6,359 nucleotides of DNA from Arenibacter sp963972175 (lineage in GTDB: Bacteria; Bacteroidota; Bacteroidia; Flavobacteriales; Flavobacteriaceae). The stretch spans positions 1-6,359 of the forward strand of contig CAXAVP010000254.1 of assembly GCA_963972175.1 (NCBI GenBank), in the 5' to 3' direction. This document shows positions 1-5,995 of the stretch, piece after piece (the first letter of the stretch is position 1; every line of letters starts with the position of its first letter). Under the pieces are notes generated by a model, which had not been told where the DNA came from, did no database searches, and saw nothing but the letters and a program-made list of their open reading frames with translations. The translations under genes and the position numbers were made by a program.

Positions 1-39
1 ACCCTTAACGAATCAAGGATGGGAAAAAAAATTGCTATG

Positions 40-72
40 AAAAAGAAAATAATACTGGTTTCCCAATATTAT
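40..72 (-). terminator. Probable intrinsic terminator of the grpE-dnaJ operon
   Basis: Read on the minus strand, about 40 bases past the dnaJ stop, a 10-bp stem (arms 63-72 and 49-58) closes on a GAAA loop (59-62) and is followed by a U-rich run of nine bases with one C (40-48). The stem has one G.U wobble on the minus strand, which would be a C/A mismatch on the plus strand, so the hairpin favours minus-strand RNA. It is AU-rich, with only the two loop-proximal pairs being G-C, so it may be a weak terminator. The GAAA loop belongs to the stabilising GNRA class. Confidence 0.6.
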
Positions 73-113
73 CTCAAATATACGTTTTTTATTTTACACT
101 TAATTTCACCTAA

Positions 114-1235
114 TTAGGAGAACATATCCTTTACTTTTTCAAAAAAGGACTTGTCCGATTTCTCTGGCCTGGGAGCAAAATTATCATTGTTCTGCATACG
201 CTCAAAAAATTCTTTTTGCTCCTTGTTCAACTCCTTAGGGGTCCAAACATTAACATGTACCAACAAATCGCCACTACCATATCCATTGAGACTGCTTATA
301 CCCTTGCCCCTTAATCTAAGAATTTTACCCGACTGTATTCCTGGCTCCAGTTTAATCCTAACTTTTCCGCCAACAGCGTCAATTTCCTTAGAGGTACCCA
401 ATACCGCTTCGGAAAAACTAATATATAGGTCAAAATGAAGGTTATCCCCTTCTCTTTTTAAGGTTTCATGCTCTTCGGTCTCTATAGCCACCAACAAATC
501 GCCCGGCACTCCATTGCCAGGAGCATCGTTCCCTTTGTTTGGCACCTTCAACTGCATACCATCCTCTACTCCCGCCGGAATATTGATACTTACGGTTTCC
601 TCCGCAATCTTAAGCCCTTGAGCATCTGCATCACTTGGTTTCTTATCTATTACCTGCCCACTTCCTCCACAGGCACTACAAGTAGCAGCAGTCTGCATTC
701 TACCAAGAATGGTATTGGTTATTTTAGATACCTGACCTCTACCCCCACAGGTACCACAGGTTTGATAGGTAACACCGTCTGCCTGGATTTTTCGTTTTAC
801 CTTAATTTTCTTTTCAACACCGTTGGCAATTTCTTCTAAGGTCAACTTAACCCTAATTCTTAGGTTACTGCCTTTGACACGGCGTTGACCCCCGCCGCCA
901 AATCCAGAAAAACCACTAAAACCTCCTCCTCCGAAAGCACCGCCAAATATGTCACCGAACTGACTGAAGATATCATCCATATTCATACCTCCGCCGCCAA
1001 ATCCGCCACCCCCTTCAAAGGCTGCATGCCCGTATTGATCATATCGGGCTTTCTTATTGGGGTCGCTCAAAACCTCATAGGCCTCAGCTGCTTTTTTAAA
1101 CATCTCTTCGGCCTTGGCATCACCTGGGTTTTTGTCCGGATGATACTCAATGGCCTTTTTCCTATATGCTTTCTTTATTTCGGCAGTGGAAGCATTTTTT
1201 CCAATACCCAAAATATCATAATAATCCTCCTTCAT
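114..1235 (-). CDS. dnaJ: Molecular chaperone DnaJ (Hsp40) with a two-motif cysteine-rich domain
   Basis: Cytoplasmic co-chaperone that delivers unfolded clients to DnaK and stimulates its ATPase. The 373 residues show an N-terminal J domain (about 4-68) with the HPD signature at 32-34, a Gly/Phe-rich linker (about 74-116), a cysteine-rich region (about 157-195), and C-terminal client-binding beta domains ending in an FFEKVKDMF tail. The cysteine-rich region holds only two CxxCxGxG motifs (160-167 and 186-193); bacterial DnaJ of the E. coli type has four. By context (the GRMQT...TC stretch before the second motif) the survivors correspond to canonical motifs 2 and 3, which form zinc centre II; motifs 1 and 4 (centre I) are absent. 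The length is near normal and the frame is intact, so this is not a broken gene. The ATG start gives the standard DYYDILGI opening. The gene follows grpE after 9 bases and should be co-transcribed with it. Confidence 0.97.
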   Translation of the reverse strand: MKEDYYDILGIGKNASTAEIKKAYRKKAIEYHPDKNPGDAKAEEMFKKAAEAYEVLSDPNKKARYDQYGHAAFEGGGGFGGGGMNMDDIFSQFGDIFGGAFGGGGFSGFSGFGGGGQRRVKGSNLRIRVKLTLEEIANGVEKKIKVKRKIQADGVTYQTCGTCGGRGQVSKITNTILGRMQTAATCSACGGSGQVIDKKPSDADAQGLKIAEETVSINIPAGVEDGMQLKVPNKGNDAPGNGVPGDLLVAIETEEHETLKREGDNLHFDLYISFSEAVLGTSKEIDAVGGKVRIKLEPGIQSGKILRLRGKGISSLNGYGSGDLLVHVNVWTPKELNKEQKEFFERMQNNDNFAPRPEKSDKSFFEKVKDMFS

Positions 1236-1244
1236 ATACTAATT

Positions 1245-1817
1245 TTAGTTTCCTACTACTACTTTAGGGTGGCGAATAATTTTGTCTCCCAATTTAAACC
1301 CCTTTTCCACCACGTCAATAATCTTCCCCTTTAGTTTCTTTTCCGGTGCAGGGATTTGGGTAATGGCATCATGGATTTCAGCATCAAAACTATCGCCTTG
1401 TTTAACCTCTACTTCCTGAAGCCCTTTGTTTTTTAGGGTTTCCTTAAATTTATTATTGATTAGCTCCACCCCTTTAAACATTTCCTGATCTTCAGATTTT
1501 GAAAGCTCCTTTAGGGCACGGTCAAAATCGTCCATTACCGGCAACAATGACACAATAACTTCCTGCCCTGCCGTTTTAAACAGGTCCATTCTCTCCTTAG
1601 AGGTTCTTCTTTTGTAATTTTCGAATTCGGCGAAAAGACGTAAAAACTTATCCTTTTCCTTATTTAAGTCTTCCTTCAATTGTTCCTCCACACTAATTTC
1701 CTCCTCCATGTTTGCACTGTCTTCCGCAGATGATGAATTGTCCTGTTCTGTTGCCTGATCTTCTAAATTGTTCAGAACATCATCTTCCAACTCGTCTGTT
1801 TTATTTTCGTTGCTCAT
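1245..1817 (-). CDS. grpE: Nucleotide exchange factor GrpE
   Basis: GrpE releases ADP from DnaK and so resets the DnaK-DnaJ cycle; it works as a cytoplasmic dimer. The 190-residue protein has an acidic, Ser/Asn/Glu-rich and probably disordered N-terminus (about 1-45), a long charged helix expected to form the dimer coiled coil (about 45-105, including the conserved RLFAEFENYKRR stretch), and the C-terminal beta domain with the family signature: FDAEIHDAI (about 144-152) followed by GFKLGDKIIRHPKVVV near the end. The ATG at 1815-1817 fits the family start. It is the first gene of the minus-strand grpE-dnaJ pair and has the operon promoter about 35 bases upstream. No CIRCE inverted repeat is present, so HrcA control is not indicated. 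Confidence 0.97.
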   Translation of the reverse strand: MSNENKTDELEDDVLNNLEDQATEQDNSSSAEDSANMEEEISVEEQLKEDLNKEKDKFLRLFAEFENYKRRTSKERMDLFKTAGQEVIVSLLPVMDDFDRALKELSKSEDQEMFKGVELINNKFKETLKNKGLQEVEVKQGDSFDAEIHDAITQIPAPEKKLKGKIIDVVEKGFKLGDKIIRHPKVVVGN

Positions 1818-1850
1818 TTAATATACATTTATATACTTCCGATTTGAGAC

Positions 1851-1867
1851 GGCAAAAGTACTGCCAA
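1851..1867 (-). promoter_or_regulatory. grpE-dnaJ promoter: overlapping sigma-54-like and Bacteroidota -7 matches
   Basis: On the minus strand this reads TTGGCAGTACTTTTGCC. It fits the sigma-54 consensus (TTGGCACG-N4-TTGC) with exact GG-N10-GC spacing and two mismatches inside the first block. The same bases contain TACTTTTG (1853-1860), an exact match to the Bacteroidota primary-sigma -7 element TAnnTTTG, but I see no TTTG at a suitable -33 distance. In either reading transcription would start about 20-30 bases upstream of the grpE ATG. The sequence cannot tell which sigma factor is used. Confidence 0.6.
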
Positions 1868-1876
1868 TTCTTTAAA

Positions 1877-1892
1877 AATGTCATAATGTCAT
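1877..1892. repeat. Tandem 8-bp direct repeat upstream of the grpE promoter
   Basis: Two perfect head-to-tail copies of AATGTCAT (ATGACATT on the minus strand) lie about 10 bases upstream of the -24-like element of grpE. A paired direct repeat just upstream of a promoter is a plausible site for a regulator binding as a tandem dimer. For a classical sigma-54 enhancer the position (roughly -40 to -50) would be unusually close. The repeat is directly visible; the operator role is inference. Confidence 0.4.
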
Positions 1893-1902
1893 TAAACTTT
1901 AT

Positions 1903-1930
1903 AAAAAAACATCCGCCTTGGGCGGATGTT
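1903..1930 (-). terminator. Strong rho-independent terminator after the epimerase gene
   Basis: A perfect 10-bp stem (1908-1917 pairing with 1921-1930; core CATCCGCC/GGCGGATG) has a 3-base loop and is followed on the minus strand by at least five more U residues. It begins 30 bases past the stop codon of the TIGR01777 epimerase. Its orientation and U-tract indicate termination of that transcript, insulating the grpE promoter just downstream. Confidence 0.9.
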
Positions 1931-1959
1931 GCTACTTTAAAAAGTGATTTTTCTACTCC

Positions 1960-2922
1960 TTAAGAGCAGTATTCTTTATGATATAGGGTATTGGTAGAAT
2001 TATATTTTTCCTTGTCCCGAAAAATATTTTCCAAGGCACGACATATGTTGGGATACATAAAATCAAATCCCGTCTCCACAATTTTTTTACTACTCACTCG
2101 CTGACTCGCAAATAATATATATGACATATCACCCAGTACCAATTGCAGTATTGCTTTAGGTACATTTGGCAGCAACAACGGCCGGTCCAAAACTTTTGCA
2201 ATTTCCTTGGTCAGTTTTTCATTGGTTACCGGATTTGGTGCTACTGCATTATAAACACCGTGTAGATCCTTTGTGGCAACATGCAAAAATATCCTAGCCA
2301 GATCTTGGATATGTATCCAAGATTGCCATTGGTCACCTGTTCCAAGTGAAGCCCCAACATAATACTTTACAGGCTTTGCTATTTGCGGGAGGGCACCGCC
2401 CTTATCGGACATCACCAACCCTATCCTTATTTTGGAAACCCCTATATTTAGTTCCTCAAACTTGTCTACTTCCTGCTCCCAAGTGGACACCACCTTACCC
2501 AAAAAGCTGTCATCAACACTTGTTTCATCCTCTCTGTAGTAATTGGACAAAGAATTGGGGTAAATACCAATAGCCGATGCAGATACAATGTTGGTTATAC
2601 TATGTTCCTTGGTTATTGAGATTCCCAAGCGGAGTGTCCTTAAGGATTTCACCCTACTATCCAGTATCTTTTTCTTATTGCTCCTAGTCCACCTTTTGGA
2701 AATACTTGCCCCCGCAAGATTGATTATGGTAGTAACCCCTTGAAAGCATGTCATATCTATCTCATCACGATCAGGGTTCCAATAAAAACCCCTGTACCCT
2801 TCCCGGGATTGTATTTTACCTTTTCTGGTGGTTAAATAATGGACTGTGATATTGTTCTGTTTACATAAATTAACAATTTCACTTCCCACCAAACCTGTCG
2901 CTCCTGTTATTAAAACCTTCAT
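1960..2922 (-). CDS. TIGR01777-family SDR epimerase (YfcH-like)
   Basis: A 320-residue extended short-chain dehydrogenase/reductase-like protein of the TIGR01777 family, the group that includes E. coli YfcH; the substrate of the family is not established. The N-terminal Rossmann nucleotide-binding motif GATGLVG is at 7-13. Mid-protein SASAIGIYP (about 114-122) supplies the tyrosine of the SDR active-site region, and SWIHIQDLARIF is typical of the family. The C-terminal part (about 225-305; GVYNAVAPNPVTNEKL and then the hydrophobic block ending in FDFMYPNICRALENIF) matches the DUF1731 domain. It is presumably a soluble NAD(P)-binding enzyme. The ATG is preceded closely by GAAAGGG, one of the few purine-rich stretches before a start here. 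The gene lies 121 bases downstream of mnmD on the same strand, so it could be read through from there or have its own promoter. The roughly 15-residue polar tail after the domain is of no evident function. Confidence 0.9.
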   Translation of the reverse strand: MKVLITGATGLVGSEIVNLCKQNNITVHYLTTRKGKIQSREGYRGFYWNPDRDEIDMTCFQGVTTIINLAGASISKRWTRSNKKKILDSRVKSLRTLRLGISITKEHSITNIVSASAIGIYPNSLSNYYREDETSVDDSFLGKVVSTWEQEVDKFEELNIGVSKIRIGLVMSDKGGALPQIAKPVKYYVGASLGTGDQWQSWIHIQDLARIFLHVATKDLHGVYNAVAPNPVTNEKLTKEIAKVLDRPLLLPNVPKAILQLVLGDMSYILFASQRVSSKKIVETGFDFMYPNICRALENIFRDKEKYNSTNTLYHKEYCS

Positions 2923-3043
2923 ACCCTTTCAATCTACACGTATATAAATATATGGGTTTTCCTTGTTAATCCCGTTGAATTTAGTTTAGGTTTAACAATC
3001 CCAACCCAAGTATGTTAAGGAATACCAAAAACTACCCTTACAA

Positions 3044-3709
3044 TTAGGACTGCTTTAAGGCCCGCAACATTTCTCTTTTCCCCGGAGGCCCAGGCAATCG
3101 CTCCACAACAAACCCCACTGCCTGCATAGCCCTTCTAACACTTCCTTTAGCCGAATAGGTCACCAAAACCCCTCCTTCCTTCATGGCCTTGAACATAATT
3201 TCAAAAACCTCCTCTGTCCAAAGCTCTGGTTGCACCCTAGCTCCAAAGGCATCAAAATATACAAGATCAAAAACATTGGTATCGCTTATCTCCCTAAAAT
3301 CGATTTGCTGCTTTTCCAAAAAAAAGTTTTGGGTTATTTCATGTGAATGCCCCCATGGGGTTTGGTGCATTTTTAGAAAATACTCTTCATTTTCAGATTG
3401 GCCCAGCGCAGTGCAATAATCCAGTTCCCTTAGCTCCTCTGGAAGTACCGGATACGCCTCCACACCCTTGTAAGTCACTGTAAGCCTGCACTTATTGGAT
3501 TCCAAAAGCGTTATAAAAGCATTTAAACCCGTTCCAAAACCAATCTCGAGTATAGACAGCGACCTGTCTTGAAACAAAGAAAGTCCGTTCTTTACAAAGA
3601 CATGATAGGCTTCTTGGACAGCACCGTGTAAAGAATGATACTGCTCGTTCCAATCCTCTATCTGAATGGTCTTGGAACCATCGGCCGTTGTTATTATTTT
3701 TCTCTTCAA
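3044..3709 (-). CDS. mnmD: tRNA (5-methylaminomethyl-2-thiouridine)(34) methyltransferase MnmD
   Basis: SAM-dependent enzyme of the MnmC methyltransferase-domain (DUF752) family, which makes the last methylation of the mnm5s2U wobble base in tRNAs. The 221 residues show DGSKTIQI and NEQYHSLHGA near the N-terminus, SAM motif I LEIGFGTGLNAF (54-65), the acidic residue E84 in YKGVEAYP for the ribose contact, the conserved DLVYFDAFGARVQPELW (148-164), and the family end motif LPGPPGKREML (205-215). It is a stand-alone methyltransferase: the FAD-dependent oxidase half of two-domain MnmC is missing, so its substrate nm5 should come from MnmEG or a separate enzyme. The start is TTG at 3707-3709, chosen because it gives the family-typical MKRKIITTADGSKT opening. 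It overlaps the stop of the upstream DUF4920 gene by 4 bases (TTGA), suggesting translational coupling. Confidence 0.93.
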   Translation of the reverse strand: MKRKIITTADGSKTIQIEDWNEQYHSLHGAVQEAYHVFVKNGLSLFQDRSLSILEIGFGTGLNAFITLLESNKCRLTVTYKGVEAYPVLPEELRELDYCTALGQSENEEYFLKMHQTPWGHSHEITQNFFLEKQQIDFREISDTNVFDLVYFDAFGARVQPELWTEEVFEIMFKAMKEGGVLVTYSAKGSVRRAMQAVGFVVERLPGPPGKREMLRALKQS

Positions 3710-4215
3710 ACTATTTTTTTTATAAGTACCCCATCCGCTTCAAAAGCAAACACTCTTTTCACCTCTTTTATCTGTACTATTTCCTCTGCCAACATCCCTG
3801 CATCCTTGGCAAAATGTCTTTGATCTTCTACACTCATCTCCTCAACATACGCTTTGCCATTCACAATAACATTCTTCCCAATGGCCACGGTAGGAACAAA
3901 AAAACCATAGTCCTTAAACTTCACCAATGTCTCCTTAGCGCCATCCAACTCAAGTTTCATCCAGCAGCCTTTTACTTTACACACATCCAAAACCTTGGCA
4001 GCCAATTTAATAGAAAGGGTATCATTTTTAGACATATTCTCGTATTGCAACAGCACAGATTGGCTCTTTAGAGCCCCTGATTCATGAAATTTAAGCCCAT
4101 AGCTATCGTATTTGTTTACAACATGGTCCGACGGATACTCTTTTTGGGCAGTTTTCTGTTGTCCACAGGCTGAAAACAGCATAAAAAACACAATTAAAAT
4201 GTTAAATACCCTCAT
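3706..4215 (-). CDS. DUF4920 domain lipoprotein
   Basis: A predicted 169-residue exported lipoprotein. The N-terminus is a short signal: MR, a hydrophobic stretch (about 4-14), then FSAC with the lipidation cysteine at 17, followed by a polar GQQKTAQKE linker. The rest resembles the DUF4920 family of Bacteroidota: VLDVCKVKGCWMKLEL (about 75-90) with two cysteines in a CxxxxC arrangement (79 and 84), KFKDYGFFVPT (about 99-109), and the VNGKAYVEE strand. Its function is unknown; the conserved cysteine/tryptophan motif could bind a metal, but that is speculation. I chose the ATG at 4213-4215 over a TTG 45 bases further upstream because it places the signal peptide at the very N-terminus. It is the first gene of a coupled pair with mnmD and is divergent from ilvE. 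Confidence 0.85.
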   Translation of the reverse strand: MRVFNILIVFFMLFSACGQQKTAQKEYPSDHVVNKYDSYGLKFHESGALKSQSVLLQYENMSKNDTLSIKLAAKVLDVCKVKGCWMKLELDGAKETLVKFKDYGFFVPTVAIGKNVIVNGKAYVEEMSVEDQRHFAKDAGMLAEEIVQIKEVKRVFAFEADGVLIKKIV

Positions 4216-4250
4216 AATTGACAGAATTATTATCACTTTACAAAACTGGG

Positions 4251-4269
4251 CTTTTTTCAACGAAAAAAG
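4251..4269. repeat. 8-bp inverted repeat in the DUF4920/ilvE divergent region
   Basis: CTTTTTTC and its perfect complement GAAAAAAG are separated by three bases. It sits in the 105-base spacer between the divergent DUF4920 and ilvE starts, just upstream of the proposed ilvE -7 element. It could be an operator or an intrinsically bent A/T tract. Its low complexity makes a chance occurrence quite possible. Confidence 0.3.
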
Positions 4270-4282
4270 AAGTAGTAGTGAC

Positions 4283-4290
4283 GATATTTG
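4283..4290 (+). promoter_or_regulatory. Candidate ilvE -7 promoter element
   Basis: GATATTTG matches the Bacteroidota -7 consensus TAnnTTTG at all but the first fixed position and is followed by C, as in the other candidate promoters here. It would start transcription roughly 20-25 bases before the ilvE ATG. No convincing -33 TTTG is seen upstream. Confidence 0.4.
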
Positions 4291-4320
4291 CTTAATTTTA
4301 TTGCTTTAAAATAAATTGCT

Positions 4321-5394
4321 ATGCAAACTGTTTCAAATTCGATTATAGTTGAGAAAGTAAAAACCTCTAAAATTGATAAAGTAGATTTTAAAAACTTATC
4401 TTTTGGAAAGTATTTTACAGATCATATGATGGTCTGTGATTATAAGAATGGGGCTTGGGAAATCCCAAAAATAGTTCCCTATCAACCAATAACCCTGGAC
4501 CCATCTGCCAAAATTTTTCATTATGGCCAATCTGTGTTTGAAGGCATGAAAGCCTATAAAGACGCCGATAAAAAGGTATGGCTTTTCCGTCCGTTGGAGA
4601 ATCAAAAGCGCATTAACATTTCATCAAAGCGACTTGCCATGCCGGAGTTGCCTGAACATTATTTTATGGACGGGCTTAAGGCGCTTTTGAAGTTGGACCA
4701 CAAATGGATACCAGAGTCCGAAGGCAGTTCGCTTTATATAAGACCATTTGTCTTTGCTTCCGGAAACGGCTTCCATGCCTCCCCATCGGACGAGTATAAA
4801 TTTATCATAGCCTGCTCCCCGTCCGATTCCTATTTTGCCGGCAAGGTAAGAGTATTGATAGAGGAAAAATATTCCCGATCGGCTAATGGCGGTGTAGGTT
4901 TCGCCAAAGCTGGCGGGAACTATGCCGGGCAATTTTACCCCACTCAATTAGCCGTAGAAAAAGGTTACAACCAGGTGATATGGACAGACGACCACCATCA
5001 CGAATATATTGAAGAGGCCGGGGCCATGAACATTTTTGTGAGAATAAACGACACCTTGATTACGAGTCCGACTAGCGACCGAATATTGGACGGGATAACC
5101 CGAAAAAGTATTTTGGATATCGCTAAGGACGAGAATATAGATGTTGAAGTTAGAAAAATAAAAGTTAAAGAGGTAGTAGAGGCATCCAATAACGGTAGTT
5201 TAAAAGAGATGTTCGGAGCTGGTACAGCTGCGGTAGTTTCCCCAATTGCCACATTTGGGTACCAAAACAAAGATTACGATCTTCCCCAGTTGGACAATAG
5301 CTACGCAACACGTCTTAAAAAGCGTATTACCGACATTCAGTACAACAGGGCAGAAGATAAATTTGGATGGAGATATCCAGTAGATGTTACATAA
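4321..5394 (+). CDS. ilvE: Branched-chain amino acid aminotransferase
   Basis: PLP-dependent class IV (fold type IV) transaminase catalysing the last step of valine, leucine and isoleucine synthesis and the first of their breakdown, using 2-oxoglutarate/glutamate as partner; cytoplasmic. At 357 residues it belongs to the longer, eukaryote-like branch rather than the roughly 310-residue E. coli type. Recognisable motifs in order: FHYGQSVFEGMKAY (66-79), SLYIRPFVFASG (137-148), the PLP-lysine block GFAKAGGNYAGQ with K196 as the expected Schiff-base lysine, YIEEAGAMNIFV (229-240), the substrate/PLP loop SPTSDRILDGITR (249-261), and FGAGTAAVVSP (298-308). No Shine-Dalgarno is visible before the ATG, as usual for Bacteroidota. 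It stands alone, divergent from DUF4920 and away from other ilv/leu genes. Its last codons and stop lie in a 20-bp tandem duplication that does not alter the protein. Confidence 0.96.
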   Translation: MQTVSNSIIVEKVKTSKIDKVDFKNLSFGKYFTDHMMVCDYKNGAWEIPKIVPYQPITLDPSAKIFHYGQSVFEGMKAYKDADKKVWLFRPLENQKRINISSKRLAMPELPEHYFMDGLKALLKLDHKWIPESEGSSLYIRPFVFASGNGFHASPSDEYKFIIACSPSDSYFAGKVRVLIEEKYSRSANGGVGFAKAGGNYAGQFYPTQLAVEKGYNQVIWTDDHHHEYIEEAGAMNIFVRINDTLITSPTSDRILDGITRKSILDIAKDENIDVEVRKIKVKEVVEASNNGSLKEMFGAGTAAVVSPIATFGYQNKDYDLPQLDNSYATRLKKRITDIQYNRAEDKFGWRYPVDVT

Positions 5395-5416
5395 AACCAG
5401 TAGATGTTACATAAAA
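5377..5416. repeat. Perfect 20-bp tandem duplication across the ilvE stop codon
   Basis: Two identical adjacent 20-bp units (5377-5396 and 5397-5416) each contain the last five sense codons of ilvE (PVDVT), the TAA stop and two further A residues. The first copy is used for translation; the second is in the 3' untranslated region. The identity ends exactly at 20 bp on both sides, as expected for a recent slippage or duplication event. Confidence 0.95.
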
Positions 5417-5519
5417 TAAGATTATTGAATTGATTAGGCTAGAATGTTCCGTCTACTAGAGTCGACAGAAACATAAAATTCAAACAATTCACAATCCAAT
5501 TTTGATCTATAATCCTAAA

Positions 5520-5549
5520 AAGCCCCTAGCCTACAAGCAATAGGGGCTT
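5520..5549. terminator. Bidirectional hairpin terminator between ilvE and the MazG-like gene
   Basis: A perfect 9-bp stem AAGCCCCTA/TAGGGGCTT (5520-5528 with 5541-5549) has a 12-base loop and lies between converging genes. On the minus strand the stem runs into GGGGCTTTTTA, a good U-tract, 38 bases past the stop of the pyrophosphohydrolase gene. On the plus strand the tail is CTAATTT, weaker but serviceable, about 125 bases past the ilvE stop. The remainder of the 193-base intergenic stretch shows nothing recognisable beyond the 20-bp duplication. Confidence 0.8.
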
Positions 5550-5587
5550 CTAATTTACATAACCCGCATGGAACGGCAAACGCACTA

Positions 5588-5977
5588 CTACTTTTTATTC
5601 AAGATTTCCACAATATTGGGTTTAAAATAGTTTGGCCCCTTTAGCACTTTCCCATCTTCCCTATAAATTGGTTTTCCATCTTTTCCCAATTTACTCATAT
5701 TGCTTCGCTGAATCTCATCAAAAACTTCCTCTATCTTATATTGCATTCCATGCTCCAAAATAGTACCGCACAATATATACAGCATATCACCCAAGGCATC
5801 GGCCACTTCTACCAAATCATTGTTATTCGCCGCTTCCAAATATTCCCTATTCTCCTCATCCATTAAATTGAAACGCAGTAAATTTTTGGCCCCGCCCAAA
5901 TTTGCCTTAAGTTCTTTGGATACACCCAACCCAAATGATCTATGGAACAATTCTACGGCACTTAGTTTATTTTTCAT
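5588..5977 (-). CDS. MazG/PRA-PH-like nucleoside triphosphate pyrophosphohydrolase
   Basis: A small all-alpha NTP pyrophosphohydrolase-like protein (129 residues), a superfamily that splits NTP-like substrates into monophosphates and pyrophosphate using acidic residues and Mg2+. The metal-binding signature is visible: EENREYLEA gives E41, E42 and E45 (ExxE type), and DLVEVADALGDMLYIL gives E57, D60 and D64 (ExxD type). The C-terminal stretch SNMSKLGKDGKPIYREDGKVLKGPNYFKP (about 92-120) is typical of the single-domain bacterial and phage relatives annotated as phosphoribosyl-ATP pyrophosphohydrolase-like. It is not HisE itself as far as context shows, since no his genes are near; a housekeeping role in removing abnormal nucleotides is inferred. 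ATG start, TAG stop. Convergent with ilvE and divergent from a small membrane protein gene, with 41 bases between the two starts. Confidence 0.85.
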   Translation of the reverse strand: MKNKLSAVELFHRSFGLGVSKELKANLGGAKNLLRFNLMDEENREYLEAANNNDLVEVADALGDMLYILCGTILEHGMQYKIEEVFDEIQRSNMSKLGKDGKPIYREDGKVLKGPNYFKPNIVEILNKK

Positions 5978-5995
5978 TCTTGCAATTATTTACAT

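Noticed and set aside
75..82. Minus-strand TATATTTG, an exact -7 match downstream of dnaJ
   Set aside because: No -33 partner, and any transcript from it would run straight into the hairpin at 40-72; probably chance.
19..117. Plus-strand ORF of 32 codons left of dnaJ
   Set aside because: It overlaps the dnaJ terminator hairpin, has low-complexity Lys-rich composition and ends inside the dnaJ stop region; better explained as chance in AT-rich DNA.
885..1334. 149-residue plus-strand frame opposite dnaJ
   Set aside because: An antisense shadow of the Gly/Phe-rich and J-domain region of dnaJ, with no coding features of its own.
2945..2952. Minus-strand TATATTTA as a promoter for the epimerase gene
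   Set aside because: One mismatch in a run of alternating AT and no -33 element; too weak to list.
2963..2998. Inverted repeat TTGTTAA ... TTAACAA between mnmD and the epimerase gene
   Set aside because: Seven-base AT-rich arms 22 bases apart are expected by chance; no promoter element is positioned against it.
4216..4260. Upstream TTG start for the DUF4920 protein, adding 15 residues
   Set aside because: It would place extra residues before the lipoprotein signal; the ATG at 4213-4215 gives a normal signal peptide.
5447..5470. ACTAGAGTCGAC, similar to a cloning-vector polylinker (XbaI/SalI-like)
   Set aside because: Only a short imperfect match with no other vector sequence around it; coincidence is more likely than contamination.
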